Assembly (NCBI GenBank): GCA_032622095.1
Contig: CP136061.1
Span: 49,297,797 to 49,361,796, forward strand
Direction of reading: 5' to 3'
DNA from: Siphonodentalium dalli
Lineage: Eukaryota; Mollusca; Scaphopoda; Gadilida; Siphonodentaliidae
Length of the DNA stretch: 64,000 nucleotides
Shown here: positions 13,756-25,550 of the stretch, in pieces
How the letters are laid out: every line of letters starts with the position of its first letter
How positions within the stretch are numbered: the stretch's first letter is position 1
Program-made: the position numbers and the translations under genes
The notes under the pieces: generated by a model
Databases searched by the model: none
What the model was told of the DNA's origin: nothing
Seen by the model: the letters and a program-made list of their open reading frames with translations, nothing else

Positions 13756-13971
13756 CAGCCATGTTTGTGTAGAATGGATGCGTCTTGGGGGTTTTCGTTA
13801 AATACGATCACTTTACATTTTTGTTGATTGTACAGAAAACGCCACTTTCTGCTGTAATTGCTGCATATGTTAGAGTTGCTGTAGGCCAATTGACGATAGT
13901 GAAAATAGTGTCATATCATCTGCCTGAGTTGGAGAACTGCAGTTCATTCCATGCAAAAAAAGTCCAAAATT

Positions 13972-14178
13972 TTACAGCTCAAGCTCCTTCAGTAAATCAT
14001 CTATATAGATTGCGTAAAATGTGGGAGACAATGTACTAACTTGCCTTGTACCCTGACTTATTGTAATTTCGCGAGAATTAAGATTTCCGTATCGTACAGT
14101 GCATGAGACTCCGCGGAGAAATTGACTAAATATATTTACAATCTTCCCATTTGCGCCACGTTTATGTAATTTAAACAA
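13972..14178 (-). pseudogene. LINE reverse transcriptase fragment
   Basis: The frame encodes a run typical of jockey-type reverse transcriptases: FLRGVSCTVRYGN, then SREITISQGTRQ where most families have an (S)xGxxQG-like block, then YAIYIDDLLKEL. The stretch upstream on the minus strand up to 14286 continues the same domain (DVHKAFDTVW is visible in another frame), so at least one frameshift separates them. The catalytic aspartate pair would fall near 13920, where a decayed QADD-like reading is seen. It is a pseudogene remnant. Confidence 0.75.
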
Positions 14179-14286
14179 GAGGCCATTGATCCAGACGGTA
14201 TCAAATGCTTTGTGAACATCAAGAAAACATGAACAGAGACGAGAATTATTTTCTGAGGTGTAAAATATGCTTTCTTGAATTATATA

Positions 14287-14412
14287 GTTGGTTGTGACCC
14301 CAACTCGTCTCTGCCCAATTGTTCATTCATAAACAGGCATGACCTGAACAATTCAGAAAGAACATTATTTATGGATAGTTGATTTTCTAAATGAAAATAA
14401 TAATTAAATTTA
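14287..14412 (+). repeat. 126-bp direct repeat, right copy
   Basis: Matches 11801-11926 with only a few substitutions (for example gttggt against gttgga near the start, and cctg against cctc). Together with the left copy it frames the LINE remnant. Confidence 0.75.
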
Positions 14413-14711
14413 ACGGATCAAGAATAATAAAGTCTCTTATGATCTTTATATATGATATCATGGATATATGAACTACACTTTTGAAAAAAATATAATGTGC
14501 AGACGTTCTTGGTACATGAAAACAGTCAAATTTTAAATATTTTTCATGCCATGTAAAGTAAATGAGGTTATAATAGAGAAAGAGTCGACGATTCTCAAAT
14601 ATTGTGTCACATTAATCGCTCGTACCAAATTTCAGAAATAAATTACTGCCACGTTTTCGGAAAATCCAATCTGAAATACCAGGTAATTTGGGCAAAACGT
14701 GCGTATGACCG

Positions 14712-15288
14712 TTAAAGGGATACTGTACCCAAAATGTTGTTGTTGGTTTCTATAGTCTCGGAGTAGGAGAATAAGGTAACACTTTTTACATTATTTGAAC
14801 GTCTGTTGAGTACGAAGTAGTGTTACGGATGGCAAATTTACCGGAATCCAAAAATACAAATTGTCGAGTAAATTTTGTACAGTTTTCAACCAAATGTATC
14901 AAATAAAAGTTATATTATATGCATACTAGTCCCATATACTCATTTAAGTTATTGTATCGTCACTAGTGAGTGAGTGGCTTGAGTTTTCTCCCCGTATCAT
15001 CATGTTTTAAACAATCGTGTGTGCGATCGGTTTACCAATCCAGTATCCCTCAATTAATTTGATTACGTTTAGTACACGGAAATTCGTAATTTAATTGACT
15101 CCATTTTATGGCTCCAGTCATAAATTCAATTTATATCAAATTATTAACTTTGATTTTAAGATAGCCTATTAACCTGAGCGTTTACAGAATACATCTTAGA
15201 CTCAAATTACTTATGTTTCTATATATTATCGATATTAGATCGTTATCACCGGAAATTTATTGAAAATGGGCGTACAGTACCCCTTTAA
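14712..15288. mobile_element. TTAA-flanked MITE (aggggtactgtac family)
   Basis: Ends read TTAAAGGGATACTGTACC and the inverse GTACAGTACCCCTTTAA. The outermost TTAA is the apparent target duplication. A second full copy in the opposite orientation lies at 38948-39538, three transposons deep in the Polinton PolB gene. It has no coding content. Confidence 0.75.
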
Positions 15289-15844
15289 GAAGTCAAACAT
15301 TTACTTACAATATGAACTATGCCGTTCATTGGATAAATTAGCCAGATTTGTAAAATTACTAGCGCCAACAAGGACTAAATATTACAATTTAGTGATTACA
15401 TGCAGTCGGCCTTTGAAATTATTTGAATTTTTCGAATTTTTATGCAAACTCTCCATTCGGTTATTTCCTCGACCGTCCCGAAATCTGATCAGTTGAAATT
15501 TACAAATACTTGCTTTTTTATAATAAGAGGCAATCGTCCTCTTTTTTTTTTTCTTTCCCAGATGGGCAAAAGTTTTTGCGGCCTCAATTTAATAATCTTG
15601 CCAAGCATTGTTTACAATCCATTGTTTCTGTCGCATACCTTTCACATAGTTGCTGCATAGTTATTCAGATTCTCAGATAAGACAATAGGTCGTTGGTAAT
15701 CAAATACTTCCCACCGGTGTACATTCGCCATTCCCCTGTCTCAAAAGTTGAGTTTTGAGCTCCTGCTTTTCTAATTCTCGCTCCTCTCACCGTTCGTGTC
15801 TATCAACTAGTGTATATTTTCCCAATTGGCACAATGACCGCTTG

Positions 15845-16170
15845 TTATTAATGGGACACTGTACACTCAATGCCGATCACCTATATATGGCACCCTCTCC
15901 TATTATATTCAACATAATACATGAAATTAATGCAGTTGAGCCATGTATGAGTGCAAAATACTCGTGTGTTCTAGGAATGGTAATTATAATGGTAATTATA
16001 ATAAAAATAAAATTTGTCTTATCATACTCATTTTCATTATAATTACCATGTTTAAATCGTTCATATAATACATGCGTGTATTTTGCCCTCGCACATGGCT
16101 CGACTTCATTCATTTGTTGAATATTTTCTGTTGGATATAACAGATGGTCCCATAAATGGCCAGATTTAGT
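15845..16170. repeat. Palindromic MITE, second family member
   Basis: Imperfect palindrome centred near 16015, sharing gagccatgtatgagtgcaaa-like arms with the element at 548-885. Ends resemble gggacactgtacactcaatg and the complement agtgtactgtcccc. Confidence 0.6.
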
Positions 16171-16217
16171 GTACTGTCCCCAGTTAAAACCTTGCTCGAT
16201 TATTACTCGTCATATGT

Positions 16218-16854
16218 AGCGCTATACATGTACGTTATTTAGCGCTATACATGTACGTTATTTAGCGCTATACATGCATGTTATTTAGCGCTAAACATGT
16301 ACGTTATATAGCGCTAAACATGTACGTTATATAGCGCTAAACATGTACGTTATATAGCGCTATATACATGTACGTTATTTAGCGCTATATACATGTAGGT
16401 TATTTAGCGCTATATACATGTAGGTTATTTAGCGCTATATACATGTAGGTTATTTAGCGCTATATACATGTAGGTTATTTAGCGCTATATACATGTACGT
16501 TATTTAGCCCTATATACATGTACGTTATTTAGCCCTATATACATGTACGTTATTTAGCCCTATATACATGTACGTTATTTAGCCCTATATACATGTACGT
16601 TATTTAGCGCTATATACATGTACGTTATTTAGCGCTATGTACGTTATTTAGCGCTATATACATGTACGTTATTTAGCGCTATATACATGTACGTTATTTA
16701 GCGCTATATACATGTACGTTATTTAGCGCTATATACATGTACGTTATTTAGCGCTATATACATGTACGTTATTTAGCGCTATATACATGTACGTTATTTA
16801 GCGCTATATACATGTACGTTATTTAGCGCTATATACATGTACGTTATTTAGCGC
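16218..16854 (+). repeat. Minisatellite of 23-25-bp units
   Basis: About 26 head-to-tail units of the form AGCGCTATATACATGTACG plus TTATTT. Each unit contains the palindromes AGCGCT and TACATGTA. Early units are 23 bp (AGCGCTATACATG) and later ones 25 bp. Variants are locally clustered (TAGGTT units near 16390-16480, AGCCCT units near 16505-16580), as expected from successive local amplification. There are no unique spacers, so it is not a CRISPR array. Confidence 0.9.
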
Positions 16855-17313
16855 AGAAACACTTCGTCTGTGCTTTCCGTAGAGTAATCTTTCTTCGTTG
16901 TTCATGGTGGTAATTTAGTTTATACAATGTTTGTCCTCCAGTTTTAAGTATAATGCATACTTGCCTCTTTCGCGGGACTTGAATTGCGAGCATGCAATTA
17001 CCTTTCGACCCCCCCCCCCCCCCTCTTCATTAGCCGGATTCAGTTGGTCGAGACATTTTCCAAGTACATATTATTATGCTATACAGACATGCATGTATAT
17101 TCGTTATATAAACGTAGTCCATATCCCCATCAATTTAAAACTTTCCTGTCGCCATGTTTGGGAGATGCAAATTGTTAACTATTTAAATGCAATTTTAGTT
17201 TTATTCTGTCAACACGCAACTCTCATTTTGGTGTATCCTTATAATTTTATCCACTTTTGAACTAATATAAATTAAATATGTTAAAAAAAAACTAATTGAA
17301 TTTTTTTTATCAG

Positions 17314-17503
17314 TTGGCACTTCTGGCAGAGAGACGACAGAGTGGTTCCCATAAGGAATTGGGCCAAACCCTCGATTTCCAGTGTGACAATGGTAACTGG
17401 GTCGCTAAAGTCACATGTGTCCACGATCACCATGCCGGCAGGAAATGGCGTGTAGAATGTAGCAGTCACGGATTGGGAGAAGAGTATACGCAGAGTACAT
17501 CAG
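17314..17503 (+). CDS. Exon 3: dermatopontin-like repeat 1
   Basis: The exon lies between acceptor ttttttatcag and donor CAG|GTAAGT. It carries the first of three repeated modules. The protein reads LDFQCDNGNWVAKVTC, then VHDHHAGRKWRVEC. Dermatopontin-family proteins repeat a segment with a Cys, a glycine-rich turn, then D-R-x-W-x-F/Y-x-C; here GRKWRVEC occupies that place. The family is extracellular, binds matrix components in vertebrates and occurs as lectin-like or shell-matrix proteins in invertebrates. The exon enters in phase 0 and leaves in phase 1, matching its neighbours. Assignment rests on motif spacing and the signal peptide; the DR pair itself is diverged. Confidence 0.65.
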
Positions 17504-17737
17504 GTAAGTGAATAATATGAAAAGTATACGCAGAGCACCTCGGGGAAAGTAAATATAATTGGTCACTCCAACTTTAACCAAAATAAAAGTTGGAAATTGC
17601 AAGCCTGACGCATTAGTTTCTGACCAAATGTAGGTTGAATTAACTTGGACTGTTAGTCTAAAACCAAATGGTTTTAGATAAAGTAACTAGTTTCCTACTT
17701 TCGGTCTAATTTTGGAATTGAAATAAGTAATCAAAAG

Positions 17738-17815
17738 CAAGCCTTGAAATAGTGTCATTTGCAGAATGAGGTCCCCAGTGGGTGAATTTGGTAATGCTAG
17801 CCCGCTATGGGAAGT
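17738..17815 (+). mobile_element. Fragment of the CAAGCC palindromic MITE
   Basis: Begins CAAGCCTTGAAATAGTG and continues into the tgcagaatgaggtcccc arm of the family that has complete copies at 22734-22994 and at 29196/49018. The second arm is missing, so this is a truncated copy. Confidence 0.7.
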
Positions 17816-17869
17816 CGGGTTGGAAATTTGAAACGGTTGAAAAGATCAAGGCACTGCTTAGAACTTCCA

Positions 17870-18036
17870 ACCATTATTATAATAACCATGTCGTTTGCAT
17901 TGTTGATAAGAGCACACGAGTGCCTTTCCACTATAATCCATAACTCAGTTTCATTCATTTGTTGCATATATTCTGTTTATTATAAAGGCCGATTGTGCCA
18001 TAAATGGGCCACATTAGTGTACAGTACCCCTTTAAT
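17870..18036. repeat. Partial palindromic MITE
   Basis: Single-arm copy of the 548-885 family, ending in gtgtacagtacccctttaa. Confidence 0.5.
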
Positions 18037-18585
18037 ATAATATAGTGGCTTAAATCTGACACTGCTTTTGCCTTGGCGGGGTTTTTGGGAATAGAGATAT
18101 TAAGTCTTTGGCATCGATAAAGCATATATAAAAAACTATTCGGTAAAGGCTTTGATATTTGTTGTTTTTGACCGAAATACCGACCCCCCCCCCGAAATTA
18201 CTGTCTGTTGTGAAATGTCAATCATAGAAGGTATTTACGTTTGGGGAGTTTACAATGGTTAAAAAGAGTTTAATATAATTTAAAGACATATTGGTGGACT
18301 TATTCGTTAAACTGTTGAGTTAGTATTCAGGCAGTATGCCAACTGGAGGAATGTAGTATCCTACTAAATCGCCGAAAATCTACCGAAAGGCAGAGTTACG
18401 TACCCTTGTCAGTTGTCTGACCACTGCCACCATGTAAAAATGTAAGGATTTACAATGTTCAAATTGTCTTTTTACTGAAACGTTTTGACTTTCCTTTATC
18501 CAGTCTATTGACTGGACAGCATTACATTATTAACGCCTCCCAAAGTTGAGCTACGCTGTCATTCATACGTTCCTTTCTTTATCAG

Positions 18586-18717
18586 ACTTCATCAACAGTG
18601 AGAACGAACTAATGGAATACCAATGTCCCTTTAATGGATTCATCAAGGGGTTGTACAGCATTCACTCGCACGGAACCGGAGACCTAAGATGGAAAATCAC
18701 TTGCGCATCCGTACAAG
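18586..18717 (+). CDS. Exon 4: dermatopontin-like repeat 2
   Basis: Acceptor tttctttatcag and donor AAG|GTTCGT bound a 132-bp exon that keeps phase 1 on both sides. It encodes MEYQCPFNGFIKGLYSIHS, then GDLRWKITC. This is the second copy of the family pattern (Cys, Gly-rich turn, S-x-H, then xxRWxxxC), and its LRWKITC matches the D-R-x-W-x-F/Y-x-C consensus better than repeat 1. The donor is weaker than the others (GTTCGT). It joins in frame to exon 5 at 25341 across an intron filled with repeats. Confidence 0.7.
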
Positions 18718-20900
18718 GTTCGTAGACAAACAACTAATATTTACGAGTGCACCAACCCGTGCCGAGTACACGATAAATGCCCGGATGTGATCAATTTGTT
18801 CATGCTTATCCCAATTCATGCCTATCTGAACAGTGAGCAGAAACACAAAGGACTCCGTCTGTAAGTGCATAATTGTGGGGGAACTGCTCCTGATAATTTG
18901 GTGCTCTGTCAAAAGTTTCGGTTGTATTTTTGAGAAGATTGCGATTCTCCAACGAGAATTGACCATATGAAACGTTAAAAAATATACAATTCGATGAGCG
19001 TTGGTTTTCCGAGAGTCTCATTGTACAGACCTCTACTTGTTATTCGTCGCCACAGATCCTCTACCGACCGGTTCCGGTGCTTCGTCAATTGTTCGGTGCT
19101 ATACGAATAACTCCAGTGCTATGCCTTAGTTCTATGAAACAACGGACATAATACGTTCGCAGGATAATTGCGGCTGAGCCACCATATACACAACTTCATA
19201 AAGGGTCATATACACATCGGATTCTACGTTATAAATCTAAAAAAAAGATTCGGAGGAAGGCAGTCGTATGCATTTCTTGTCATAGTTCGGGTCCTATGTT
19301 ATAATTCAAATGCTATAATTGTGACCGCAAGGAAAATGTATGAATGGCTTGAGAAACTTATTAATCTTCCGTAAATAATGGTTGAACAATGGGCGCTTAC
19401 GCGCAGGTGATAAATGCCATCAATGATTGGTGTGAACATGTAAAATACATGTATAATACATTTATTTTACATACAATAAATTACATACACGTGTGTGTCC
19501 ACCCTCAATCTTGGGAGAATGGGCCGAATTAAAAATAGCGTGCTGTCGTGGCTATGATGACAAACATTGTAATGTTCCAATATTCAACGTGTATGTCGAG
19601 TGAATATTTTATTTGGAAGTTTTATTTCGCTCTGTGACACGCATGTGATATTGCTATTCCGGTACCTGGTATTCAACTGGTGTTCTGGCACTTATATGTA
19701 TGCCTTCCTATTTCTAAATTCTATATTCGACTATCGGTGACCTCACTAACACTTGAAACTTGAAAATGTCTGAACCCGATCACATGCGTGTGACATGGCG
19801 TAAACACTGTAATATAATATTGTGATTAATAATATGATTAGAATAACATTTGCATGCATATTTATTAGTATGTATATATACTTGTAATTGTATATATGCT
19901 CTCCTAAATTGAGGAGGTTAACAATAAATAACTTGTGATTTTGACATTCTCCCGGTTGGTGTCCCATTTTATTCCGAGATGGCGATAATTAAATTCATAT
20001 TGGCTCTCGATTGGTAATGTTTGGTTTGTTTGGTGTTGAATCCTGTAAGCAAGATTGAAGCGGTGCAAATAATATAAAACAAAATCTCTTGCGGTGAAGC
20101 CGATAATGACAATTTGTTCCATTGTCCGAATAGAAATTTCGTAAAAGTACCGTTTTTTAAATGACCTAACCTCGATTTATATTGATGGCAATAACCAGAA
20201 TGATTAAAAGTAATAACTTATAACGTAGTATTATCCATCCTTTAACTAAGACTATTTCCGATTGGGCAAAATAATCCGGGAATAAGTCACTCCCTAATGT
20301 CATATTGGAATCCCAAGTGTGCAATATCACTTTCTTATGGGGACTCTGTAACGTCACGAATTGACTCTAGAGCGAATTCAATCGGTGAAATTGTGATGCG
20401 CGCGCGCGCCACACTGGTTGAATTACCAGACGTTTCACTTCCACATTGAGTTTTTTTTTGTTCACTTCCGTGTTTACTGTTCCGAATCACGCTTTCTTAT
20501 CAAATGCAGGCTTTTATAGAGAATTAAGTACAGACAAATACCAAAAAATAACCACAAGTTTTATTCCCAAAATTTGGATAAACCTACAGATAAATAATTA
20601 AAAATGTCATTATACAATGTTGTGTACAGTATGTGTTTTTGTTGTACACTCTACAGGTTGTGGTTAAATAGTCATATTGGACTAGACACTGCGTGTCGTG
20701 TCAAATATGACTTTTCACTACAACCTGGACTCTTACAAGAAAAACACATACTGTACACAATATTGTATACTAACTTTATAATCTACATGTATATATATAT
20801 ACAAGTCTAAAGTCGTCCTCATCGACCAGAGCTATATTCTACAGCAACATAAAATAACTAGATTAAAATGAATCTATATATTAAAAGTATTTTTGCCAGC
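18718..20900. other. Intron sequence without recognisable content
   Basis: Only short ORFs. A small inverted pair around tgtacagtatgtg (20622-20637) and its complement (20746-20760) brackets about 120 bp. No gene or named repeat was recognised. Confidence 0.45.
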
Positions 20901-20924
20901 ACATTTATTAGCTCAACTTACTTT

Positions 20925-22010
20925 GTAAGTTTGAGCTATTGCCATGGGTTGTGTGTGTGAGGGTGCCTGTGTCCGTCCGTCCAACAATTTCCTTTGGCTC
21001 GGGCTACAGGTCGTATCTTTGGTCTGAGCTTTATGAATGTTGACATTGACATGTAGAGAGAACGAGTCATTTTAGGATCATTTGGTAGAAAAACATGGCC
21101 GCTCGTGGCCATCTTTGATTGTACTCTTTGCATCACTAAATCTTTTTGACACAACCGATCATCGCCAACTTCATATGGATAATCGGGTTGACCTCTAGAT
21201 GGGAACGAGTCATTTTCGGGTCATTTGGCCAAAAATCATGGCCGCCATCTTGGATTTTACTCTTTGCATCACTAAATACTTTCGCGCGGGCTACATGTCG
21301 TATCTTTGGTCGGATCTTTATGAAAGTTGTCGCGAATGTTGACATTGACATGTAAATGGGGATAGTCATTTTGGGGTCATTCGGCCAAAAAACATAGCCG
21401 CTGGTGGCCCTTATGGATTTTACTCTTTGCATCACTAAATACTTTGACCACCCTACATGTACATACCACATCACTGATCTGATCATCGCCAAACTTCATA
21501 GGGATCATCGGGGTGACCTAGATCGGAACGAGTCATTTCGGGGTCATTTGGCCAAAAAACATGGCCATCGGCAGCCATATTGGATTTTACTCTTTGCATC
21601 ACAAAATCCTTTAACACACCCTACATGAACATACCACATCCCTGATAATCACCAAACTTCATATCGATCATCGATGTGACCTCTTGGTGGGAACCCAGCC
21701 ATTTTACCTCATTCGGCAAAAATATATGGCCATTTTGGATTTTACTCTTTGTATGACTAAATATTTCTACAAAATCCACGAGCATGGGTTATAGACTGAT
21801 CTGTTTGATCTTCATGAAATTTGTCATGGATATTGACATGCAGATGGGAAACTAGTCATTTTGGGGTCATTCGGCAAAAAAACATGGCTATTTTAGAATT
21901 TATTCTTTGCATCACTAAATCCTTTCGCACACCATACAGACCACATCCCTGATCCGATCATTATGAAACTTGTCAACCATTAAATTATTCCCCTACCTAA
22001 GTTGAGCTAC
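20925..22010 (+). repeat. Degenerate tandem repeat, about 200-bp period
   Basis: Four to five imperfect copies of a unit containing cattttggggtcattcggcc, then aaaacatggcc, then ggattttactctttgcatca, then a t-rich link to catgt-cgtatctttgg. Copies decay towards the right. ORFs on both strands are translations of the unit and are not genes. Confidence 0.7.
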
Positions 22011-22733
22011 AATGTCATTGACACTTTCATCTAACTTATCTGAAAATAAGAACATCCACACATAAATTGCCAGTTGAAATAAATAGATGGACAAAAGAAA
22101 ATGATAAAACATTTAATCCGTATTTTGTGCAGCTATAGCCCATGTGATGAGTAGCATTTTAAATAATATGCCAAGAGTTTCGCGAATTGTATATTCCAAA
22201 AAATGTTATTAGGATCCGAACCGCAATACATACGATGTACTACTTTCTCTCGAGCAACACGAGCGTTGTGGAAAAACTAAGCATGTTTATTAAATTAGCA
22301 TTAACAAAGATTATTAAAAGATACTGTTGCATATAGATGAAAACGTATATCTATGTATATATATATGTAAATATATGTAATGCGTGACTTTATTATGCGT
22401 CGCATCGCTAAATTGGAAATTGCATAATTATGCAAGATACTTGTTAATGGATTGTATGTGTTGTGTCTTAGTTATAATTTTATTGTGAAAATTTTATATT
22501 TGTTAACATATAAATTGCTTGTATCAATTGTTTGTAAATGTAAATGTTGGCCATGTTCCAGCTTAAATGTTAGCTTTGCAAATAAACAATCCATGAAGAA
22601 ATTCTGATCTGCTTGGTTATATGTATAACTGACAAGGACACTGAGCAACTTTGAATTGATTATATCCATTAAATTTTATTCTGCTTATCATATAGATGAT
22701 ATTACAAGATTATATCAGAATGAGATGCATATA

Positions 22734-22994
22734 CAAGCCTTGAATTAGTGTGTCTGTCATTTGCAGAATGAGGTCCCCAGAGGGTGAATTTAGTGATGCT
22801 ATCCCCGCATAGCGGGCTAGCACTACCAAATTCACCCACTGGGGACCTCATTCTACTTGCATCTCAGCAGAATGAGGTTCACGGAGGGTGAATTTGGTGA
22901 CGCTAGCCCGCTATGCGGGGTAGCATCGGCAAATTCACCCTGGGGGGGGGGGGACCTCATTCTGCAAATGACAGACACACTATTTCAAGGCTTG
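22734..22994. mobile_element. CAAGCC palindromic MITE, complete copy
   Basis: Ends are CAAGCCTTGAA and its complement ttcaaggcttg. Flanks are tgcatata and tacatata, an 8-bp direct repeat with one mismatch. The body is two hairpins in tandem, each built from gcagaatgaggt and ggtgaatttagtgatgct and their complements, so it looks like a dimer of the family. The 8-bp duplication suggests mobilisation by a hAT-type transposase. The same family hosts the Polinton. Confidence 0.75.
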
Positions 22995-23253
22995 TACATA
23001 TATGCATGTACATGCGTTATAATATAAGAGTGAATATATGAAAATATAGTACCATTTATGCTTGTTGCTTTCATATATGTTGATAATAATATATGTTCTA
23101 TGTGGTAAATTTAGAGGGTTTATGTTAATAATGCTACTACATCGTATGTTAATGCTACTTGGCCTCAAGACTATTTTAAGTCTAGACTTATGCAAGTCGA
23201 AGCACTTTTCGAAGAAAATCGACAGGTTCCGTGTGTTTTTTTTCCCCCATTTC

Positions 23254-24903
23254 CAGGGGGGGGGGGGGGGGGGTCTGCAAAAAAATTCCGTATATAGGGC
23301 CGGGGTGGGTGGGTGGTCCAGAGGCGGAAAAAATGGTGCTTGTAAATTTTTTCCAAAATGGGTTTTTTTCAAACAATTTACAAGTACTGACCATGTAATG
23401 TTGTTTGTAAGCATGTTAGTACCATGCTTGTTGTTATAGGGCTATATAGGCAGGCTAAAGTGACTCTTTAGCCTCAGATTTAGCAACATTCTGGATTTCA
23501 CAGTATCCCGGACCACTTCACAGTGGACCACCGTACTAACGTCCAGGAAACTTATGATCAACGGAAGAAATATTTAGTAACAAAATTAATATATTACCCA
23601 GTTGTATTATCTGAACAAGAGTAATAAAACAAAAAAACTCTATCACAAATTGGATACTACATGGTGAATACTCAATGATGACTACTAGTAGATATCATTA
23701 ACCCGATTGTTGCATAACATGAAATTGAAAAGGGTATCTCATAAATTTCTAATGTCGGAAATACTGTCTTGTTCTGGCATGTAATCAAATTCATTCCTTC
23801 TGGTTATTTCTCATCTTGAATGATTGCAAGTAATGTTAATTTGCAACAATTATCCAAATAAAATTGGTTATGATGAATGACATTACTGTTTACTGCTCAG
23901 ACAATCCCAAATGAAGGTGACGCTATTCTCATAGAATTTCCGAACTTCATCTGGGAGCTTTACTGCTCAACAAGACGAAACTAAAATACTAATTCTATAC
24001 TGTTATCACTTACAAATAGATGAACTGAAATAATGTGATGCATTCAGATGCATGAGAAATGACATTTAATTCTTCATTCTGGTCTATCACCATACCAAAC
24101 CACATCAAAATTTGACAACCGACACTTAACTTATATTGCGAAAACTTTGTATGGACTGAATTTCATAAAGTCGAACAGGGCCCATAACTCTGGTAGACAT
24201 TGGTGGTCACAACCTGCGATATTATGCATATTCGTCCCCCATTTCTGGTCAGTCACCATGCCATAGGGCATCAAATATGACAACTGACTCTTGAGTTAAA
24301 ATTCAAAATGTTTGTACGGACAGACGGCTCGAGACGTCAACTATATACCCGCCGACTAATATCGGGCAGTATAATAACCATATATCTATGTGTATACATA
24401 AACAAAAAACAATTCCCCTCCCACCCCATCCCGTTAGATAAGACTAAAGAGTTCTTTGATCATGCACATATAATTATAGAACCCCTGACCTGTTTAGCAC
24501 TATTTACACTGGCCAGTGTTTTATGTCAGACACAACACACTCGATATATTAAGGCTATAATGGGGTCTAGGGCAATTTGTGACATATAGTGTACCTACAC
24601 AATGCTTAATTAATATTGTTGTTAGATACTGAAAACACCAGGAAATACATGGAAATACAGTATATTTTTCGTTTTTCTGATCTGTGTTTACCAATTAGTA
24701 AGGCAGTTAACACAGTTATTGAAGAACGGCTAAAAAAACCTCTGAAATTTTGATAAAAACATGATTAACGGGGGGTGGGTTCCCAAAATTTTGGAGGAAA
24801 TGTTTTGTTTTTTTTGCAAAAATGGGGTGGTGGGTCCCTCGAGGTCGGAAAAAACTTTTTGGGCCCTATATGTGCAATTTTTTTTCCAGACCCCCCCCCC
24901 CTG
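23254..24903. mobile_element. 1.65-kb non-autonomous DNA transposon (CAGGGG ends)
   Basis: Begins CAGGGGGG... and ends ...ccccccctg, with 7-bp direct repeats CCATTTC at 23247-23253 and 24904-24910. Subterminal sequence (tatagggcc-containing) is inverted at the other end. It is homologous along its length to 37256-39716, apart from that copy's internal MITE. No transposase is encoded; the ORFs at the ends are shadows of the G and C runs. Confidence 0.75.
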
Positions 24904-25340
24904 CCATTTCGGGAAATATTTAATTGCAGTAACTTATGCGAGGTTGGTCTTCCAAAAACAAGGGCGAATATATCCAGTCACAATAAGTGAATTTGTGGGC
25001 ACTTAAGTATAATGTGGTATTCATCGCCCAGTTATAAATGCATGGTATACTTGCCGTTCCGTGTAGTCAACATTGTACCGTTAGCCCTGTTCCAACGGGT
25101 AATTTGTGATTTCTTGTTCGGAACATAATCGGGCTGTCGACAAATTTGTTGTCCAAATACAGGCAGTGTTCTCTTTAGAAATTTGTCTTGATAATTCTAT
25201 GAAATGCAATAGGATATATTCATACTGATGACAGTCGAATCGTCAAGAGTAATTGCCAGAGTGGATTAAATCAAAATCAGATATGTATATTTTTTTAACT
25301 GCACCAACGTCAAGCATTTTATCGCCACTATTTATTTCAG

Positions 25341-25461
25341 GTAAATGTCCCACGAACTGTCAATACAGTAAACCTAATGGGTGGCGCGACAACGTCGACT
25401 ACACATTAAAACCGGAGATGGGAGCGATAGGAATGGTCGCCGCTCACAGTGAAAATCATGA
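25341..25461 (+). CDS. Exon 5: dermatopontin-like repeat 3, start
   Basis: Acceptor tatttcag and donor TGA|GTAAGT bound a 121-bp exon that leaves in phase 2. It encodes GKCPTNCQYSKPNGWRDN, then MGAIGMVAAHSENHE. AHSENHE matches the S-x-H-(D/E)-N part of the third family repeat, after which a D-R-x-W-x-F/Y-x-C block would be expected in the next exon. No such exon with a fitting acceptor and phase was found downstream. The gene may therefore continue beyond the Polinton, beyond the window, or be broken. The two extra cysteines CPTNC are not part of the general repeat. Confidence 0.65.
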
Positions 25462-25550
25462 GTAAGTAGAATATATCGCGGGGATTCTAACGAGCTGTTG
25501 CCTCCCTCAATCCACACTGCCCTCGTGCAGTCCTCTTATACACACTTGAT

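Larger units (their letters stand above)
11927..14286 (-). mobile_element. 5'-truncated non-LTR retrotransposon (LINE)
   Basis: Read on the minus strand, the element starts inside a reverse transcriptase domain and runs through the C-terminal region to a 3' tail of TAA repeats at 11927-11940. The 3' untranslated part holds an imperfect GAT/ATG microsatellite at 12060-12420. Truncation at the 5' side and the short tandem tail are typical of target-primed reverse transcription. Flanking 126-bp direct repeats support a single insertion event. Reading frame breaks between the two protein fragments show that it is no longer active. Confidence 0.8.

Noticed and set aside
16218-16854. CRISPR-like regular array
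   Set aside because: Units abut with no unique spacers; it is a minisatellite in an animal genome.
22980-23439. ORFs of 125-144 residues with poly-Pro or poly-Gly runs
   Set aside because: They read the G-run at the end of the CAGGGG transposon; matching shadows occur at its other copy.
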